From the NCBI GenBank assembly GCA_900128395.1, contig LT650002.1, positions 1-10,633 of the forward strand: a DNA stretch of 10,633 nucleotides, read 5' to 3'. Position 1 is the stretch's first letter, and every line of letters begins with the position of its first letter. The DNA is from Stramenopiles sp. TOSAG23-2 (Eukaryota > Sar). Position numbers and translations under genes: made by a program. This document shows positions 7,571 to 10,633 of this stretch, piece after piece. A model generated the notes under the pieces. That model saw only the letters and a list, made by a program, of their open reading frames with translations. It had not been told where the DNA came from and did no database searches.

Positions 7571-8368
7571 ATGATATACAACATACCAATTCTATCCGTA
7601 TTCGTTGTAATTATAATTAATATTATATTCTTGAATAATATACAACATGTAAATAGTCATTTATTAAGACAACAAAATGTTGATGATGAGAGTAGTGAGA
7701 ACGTACCAGCAACTTCGACCATTAATACGAAAGATGGTAGTGGTACCATATCAAGTGGACCAGCAACGGATGGGCCTATATTATCCAATGCAAAGCCAAT
7801 TGCAGGTGGACGTGGCAATTTCATGCCAGCCGTTACTTTTGAAGATACTGCATATACCAATGATTATTGGATTGGTAACGACCGTTTAATGGAATATAAA
7901 GATAAAATAAATGAAAAAGTCATAAGACCTGAAGTAGTTATTAATAACGATAACAAACCAAAAAATCCAAATTTACAAGCAAATATTGCAGCACAAAAAG
8001 CCGTCAAAGCCGTACCGGCAACACCAGTAGTCAAGAAAATATCAACACCAAAACCAGCAGTACCAACAACAACGCCAAAGAAAAAAGAAGAAGAAGAACC
8101 GAAAGTAAATAATCCAGCAGAAGCTGCTATGAAAAATACAGCACAGGAAATAACGAAACAAATGGATAACTTTGAAAAGAAAGTTGCAAAAGAAAATGCA
8201 GCTTCATTAGAAAAAATTCCAGACAATGTGAAAAAAGCAATACGAAAAAATAAACAACAAGAAAAAGCTGCAAAAGAAATTGGCCAAGCAATGGCACAAG
8301 GTGGTGCATCAGCAGCGGATAATGTGAAAAAAATAAATGAAGCCTCAAATAATCCAGGTAGAAGGTAA
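7571..8368 (+). CDS. Secreted Ala/Lys-rich protein, unknown family
   Basis: A 265-residue protein from ATG 7571 to TAA 8366-8368. The frame has an earlier ATG at 7499, but its 24 extra residues come from AT-rich simple sequence and would bury the signal peptide, so I prefer 7571. Residues 5-22 are strongly hydrophobic (IPILSVFVVIIINIIF), with a plausible signal peptidase site after VNS at 29. The mature part begins acidic and Ser/Thr-rich (DDESSENV), then has a more folded-looking stretch around 80-125 (GRGNFMPAVTFEDTAYTNDYW), a Pro/Thr/Lys linker with KKKEEEEP near 170-177, and a charged Ala/Lys/Glu helical tail (183-258) with no cysteine anywhere in the mature chain. I recognise no domain. 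It is transcribed away from the EGF-like gene, which is also secreted, and converges with the RCC1-like gene. Exported by inference; function unknown. Confidence 0.8.
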   Translation: MIYNIPILSVFVVIIINIIFLNNIQHVNSHLLRQQNVDDESSENVPATSTINTKDGSGTISSGPATDGPILSNAKPIAGGRGNFMPAVTFEDTAYTNDYWIGNDRLMEYKDKINEKVIRPEVVINNDNKPKNPNLQANIAAQKAVKAVPATPVVKKISTPKPAVPTTTPKKKEEEEPKVNNPAEAAMKNTAQEITKQMDNFEKKVAKENAASLEKIPDNVKKAIRKNKQQEKAAKEIGQAMAQGGASAADNVKKINEASNNPGRR

Positions 8369-8697
8369 AAGAAGGGGGGAATTATTATTTTTAAGTGTGT
8401 TATTTTTTTTAGTGTTTTTTTTACAAAAAAATACGAGTATAAAAGTATCTGTGTCGGTCATTCTAAGAAATATTTAAATATTCTTTTTTGTGTTTTGCAA
8501 AGTAATTAAAGATAAAAATGGAGACGCTATTATATTTTTATTTTTCACACACACACACACACACCAGTTTCTCTCTAATTGATGTTGATAGACTCTCTAT
8601 CATACTACTACAGTACATAATTATATATATACGATCGTATATAGACATATCATATGATACACTAAATTATAGCCATTACACACCTTCTTTAATATAT
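8369..8697. other. Spacer between convergent genes, with a (CA)n tract
   Basis: The 3' flanks of the secreted Ala/Lys-rich gene and the RCC1-like gene meet here. It contains T-rich runs, a (CA)n microsatellite at 8546-8565 and ATATATACGATCGTATAT at about 8623-8641, a near-perfect palindrome. A 74-codon plus-strand frame at 8518-8742 is made of this simple sequence and overlaps the RCC1-like gene; I do not call it. Confidence 0.6.
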
Positions 8698-10515
8698 TTA
8701 CTCATAATGATGTTCATGTTTCCATTTATCACGATATGCTAAAAAGCATTTTTCCACTAAATGTATTAATTGTGCAGCAGTTGGTAAATCATGTTCATCC
8801 ACCCATGCTGTATTTTCCCCAGCTGCTGCAATGCGTAACAATTGCAATTGTCCATATAAATGTTTGACACGGTCAAAATTTTCCAATGTTCCTGGACGAT
8901 CAAATTGTTCCCATAAATGTATTAATTTCAATGCGGTATGTTTTAATTGCACACCACCACTATTTACATAATTAGCAGCAACTGCACCATCATCTGAATC
9001 TTGTAAAATTGCTTTTAATGTGAAAAATGTATGTTCATTTACATGTGCACGTAATGCTGCTAATTCTGTTAATAAATATGCACTTTGCATTGGTAATGAT
9101 AAATTTCCATCATCGCTGAATTTGATTACAATTGCATGTGCTTCTTTTGCAATTTCTTCCAATAATTTAGTGCTTTCAAAGACTAATTCACGATATTTAC
9201 TTAAATCATCTAATGACCATGTGGAATCGGGTAAAATATCACCAACATGTGAACGTTCCAATTTATACCTCAATCTACCAATAAGCCTACATTTACGTGC
9301 ATCATCTATTTGCGATCGATGTGCTTCTTCTAATGCAATTTGAGTTTGTATATTATCCAACATAATGGCACGTAACAACGACAGTGTCTCTGAACCAGCT
9401 GTATCAACATTAGCAGCTTGTTCAAAATGTTTCTCTAGTTCATCAATAAGATTTTTACGTTTAGCATCTAATTGTGCCAATTGCAAATCATCATATTTAT
9501 ATTCGACTTGTACTTCTCTTAAATTTGGAAATGCTTCTTCTTTTTCATGTGTTACTCGATTCCATAATTCCTTTAATTGGTTCATTGCAAAAATACGTTC
9601 GGATGCAAGTTCTCCACCACCTTCATTTAAAACATCATCGTCTCTTGCATTATCTCTCGTATTATTATTATTATTATTAGCCATTAAATTTCCTTTCGAT
9701 AATTTTTTACTTATAGATGACCGTACGGGAGATTTGCTCCTACCACGTCCTCCACTATTATTATTGCCACCATTATTTCTATCTGGATGCAATCCTGGAT
9801 AATATATACCAAATGATTTATCTTTTTTAAATAATCTTGGTCCACGTTCCATATCCACTGTATATCCCCATGGTAATGCAACTGGTGTATTCGAATGGAT
9901 GAAAATCGATGCATTTTTCCCATTCTCAGCTCCAGTAGTAGCAGTACTATCATCAATTAATTCACCCCATGCATATATAATACCTTTATCACTTAATGCC
10001 AACGAACAATTTTTATAACATAATATATCTACAATTTTAAGTCTAGCACTGACAAACATTTTAATCACTTTTGGATTTGTTTCGTTATGATAATCCCCAT
10101 GGCCCAATTGTCCATACGAACCATTTCCCCATGTCAATACATGGCCGTGTGGATTAATAACCATAATATGATGATCTCCAGCTGCTACTCGTCTCGCACC
10201 ACCACCTGGAAGTGATGGAACTACCGTCCAAGAATCAGAATATTCTTGGGAATGTAATGGATCTTGACCTGTAAAAAACACTTGTCCAGTAACTGTCGTG
10301 ATAATTTTAAATCCATCTCCATGTGCTACATCAACTGCATATGTATATGCACCTCTATCGCTTTTAAATTTAGGTGTTTCCGGCAATCTATCTTCACTAT
10401 TGCCTATAACTTTTCCATCATCAACAACACCAAATAATATGACACCAGCATTTTTAATCTCATTCCCTTTATTATTTTTTGCTTGCATACGCCATGTACG
10501 TGCAAATTTTTTCAT
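8698..10515 (-). CDS. RCC1-like repeat protein with long helical C-terminal region
   Basis: A 605-residue protein from ATG 10515 (the frame extends to 10527 without an ATG) to TAA 8698. Residues about 20-190 carry RCC1-type repeats: the clearest are HVLTWGNGSYGQLGHGD (125-141) and GIIYAWGE (178-185), with a more divergent repeat around GQVFFTGQD (77-85). RCC1 proteins are seven-bladed propellers used in Ran exchange, ubiquitin ligases and ciliary proteins such as RPGR; here only about three repeats are seen, so the propeller is partial, highly diverged, or completed by another chain. Residues about 245-295 are Asn/Ser/Arg-rich and disordered. From about 300 to the end the protein is Leu/Glu/Lys-rich and predicted largely helical, with coiled-coil texture near 340-380, and it has no domain I recognise. 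No signal peptide or membrane segment is visible, so it is probably intracellular. A ciliary role would fit the KIF9 neighbour but is only a guess. Confidence 0.82.
   Translation of the reverse strand: MKKFARTWRMQAKNNKGNEIKNAGVILFGVVDDGKVIGNSEDRLPETPKFKSDRGAYTYAVDVAHGDGFKIITTVTGQVFFTGQDPLHSQEYSDSWTVVPSLPGGGARRVAAGDHHIMVINPHGHVLTWGNGSYGQLGHGDYHNETNPKVIKMFVSARLKIVDILCYKNCSLALSDKGIIYAWGELIDDSTATTGAENGKNASIFIHSNTPVALPWGYTVDMERGPRLFKKDKSFGIYYPGLHPDRNNGGNNNSGGRGRSKSPVRSSISKKLSKGNLMANNNNNNTRDNARDDDVLNEGGGELASERIFAMNQLKELWNRVTHEKEEAFPNLREVQVEYKYDDLQLAQLDAKRKNLIDELEKHFEQAANVDTAGSETLSLLRAIMLDNIQTQIALEEAHRSQIDDARKCRLIGRLRYKLERSHVGDILPDSTWSLDDLSKYRELVFESTKLLEEIAKEAHAIVIKFSDDGNLSLPMQSAYLLTELAALRAHVNEHTFFTLKAILQDSDDGAVAANYVNSGGVQLKHTALKLIHLWEQFDRPGTLENFDRVKHLYGQLQLLRIAAAGENTAWVDEHDLPTAAQLIHLVEKCFLAYRDKWKHEHHYE
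9663..9680. repeat. (ATT)n microsatellite coding for poly-Asn
   Basis: A short run of ATT triplets encodes six Asn residues on the minus strand in the disordered linker of the RCC1-like protein. Its presence there, outside the repeats and the helical region, fits a poorly constrained linker. Confidence 0.8.
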
Positions 10516-10633
10516 GGTGGTGATCAAGGGGGAAGGGGGGAACTACTTATATATGTAGATGTTTATTGAAGAAATGATTGGTTTACAACGTATGTATATA
10601 TATATAAATATAAATACAAATGCTGCTTGTTTT
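10516..10633 (-). other. 5' flank of the RCC1-like gene
   Basis: Upstream of the ATG on the minus strand is a C-rich run (GGGGGAAGGGGGG on the plus strand at about 10528-10540), then AT-rich sequence with TATATATATA near 10595-10605. It may hold the 5' untranslated region and promoter. No upstream exon with RCC1 motifs is visible in the remaining bases. Confidence 0.4.

Noticed and set aside
7652-7700. HLLRQQNVDDES after the signal peptide resembles an RxLR-type host-targeting motif followed by an acidic stretch.
   Set aside because: There is no R-x-L-R, the lineage is not known, and short motifs of this kind arise easily by chance.

Overview
This is nuclear DNA from an AT-rich eukaryote, not a bacterium. 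The evidence is long intergenic spacers full of satellites and microsatellites, monocistronic genes in mixed orientations, a kinesin interrupted by an intron, and secreted proteins with poly-Asn and low-complexity tracts. The kinesin is of the KIF9 (kinesin-9A) type, a family tied to motile cilia and flagella, so the organism probably makes flagella at some stage. The standard genetic code fits all open frames. I cannot place the lineage securely. A free-living or parasitic flagellated protist is a reasonable guess, and no gene here is decisive.

Layout. (1) 2-1727, plus: 3' part of a KIF9-like kinesin, entering the window just before switch II, with a short intron around 53-185 that does not fit GT-AG if the catalytic switch II motif is to be kept. 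(2) 2312-2662, plus: a 116-residue tail-anchored membrane protein of unknown family; a doubtful 48-codon ORF lies before it. (3) About 2663-4519: no convincing gene. It holds a 27-bp repeat, a satellite array of about 149-bp units organised as a 299-bp higher-order repeat, a 42-bp repeat, and a fold-back (MITE-like) element with perfect 39-bp inverted arms around an internal 46-bp palindrome. (4) 4520-6280, minus: a secreted 586-residue protein with poly-Asn and Gly-Ser-Lys repeat blocks, one of which splits an EGF-like module. (5) 6314-7498: spacer between two divergent genes, filled by a 48/49-bp minisatellite of about 14 units. (6) 7571-8368, plus: a secreted, Ala/Lys-rich 265-residue protein of unknown function. 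(7) 8698-10515, minus: an RCC1-like protein with only about three recognisable repeats, followed by a long helical region, convergent with gene 6.

Functionally, the kinesin points to the axoneme. The two divergently transcribed genes around the minisatellite both encode exported, low-complexity proteins and may share a regulatory region. Nothing else ties the genes into one pathway. No tRNA, rRNA, CRISPR array or transposase was recognised. The points most worth following up are the non-canonical kinesin intron, the fold-back element, the recently duplicated 299-bp satellite, and the EGF module interrupted by a repeat block.
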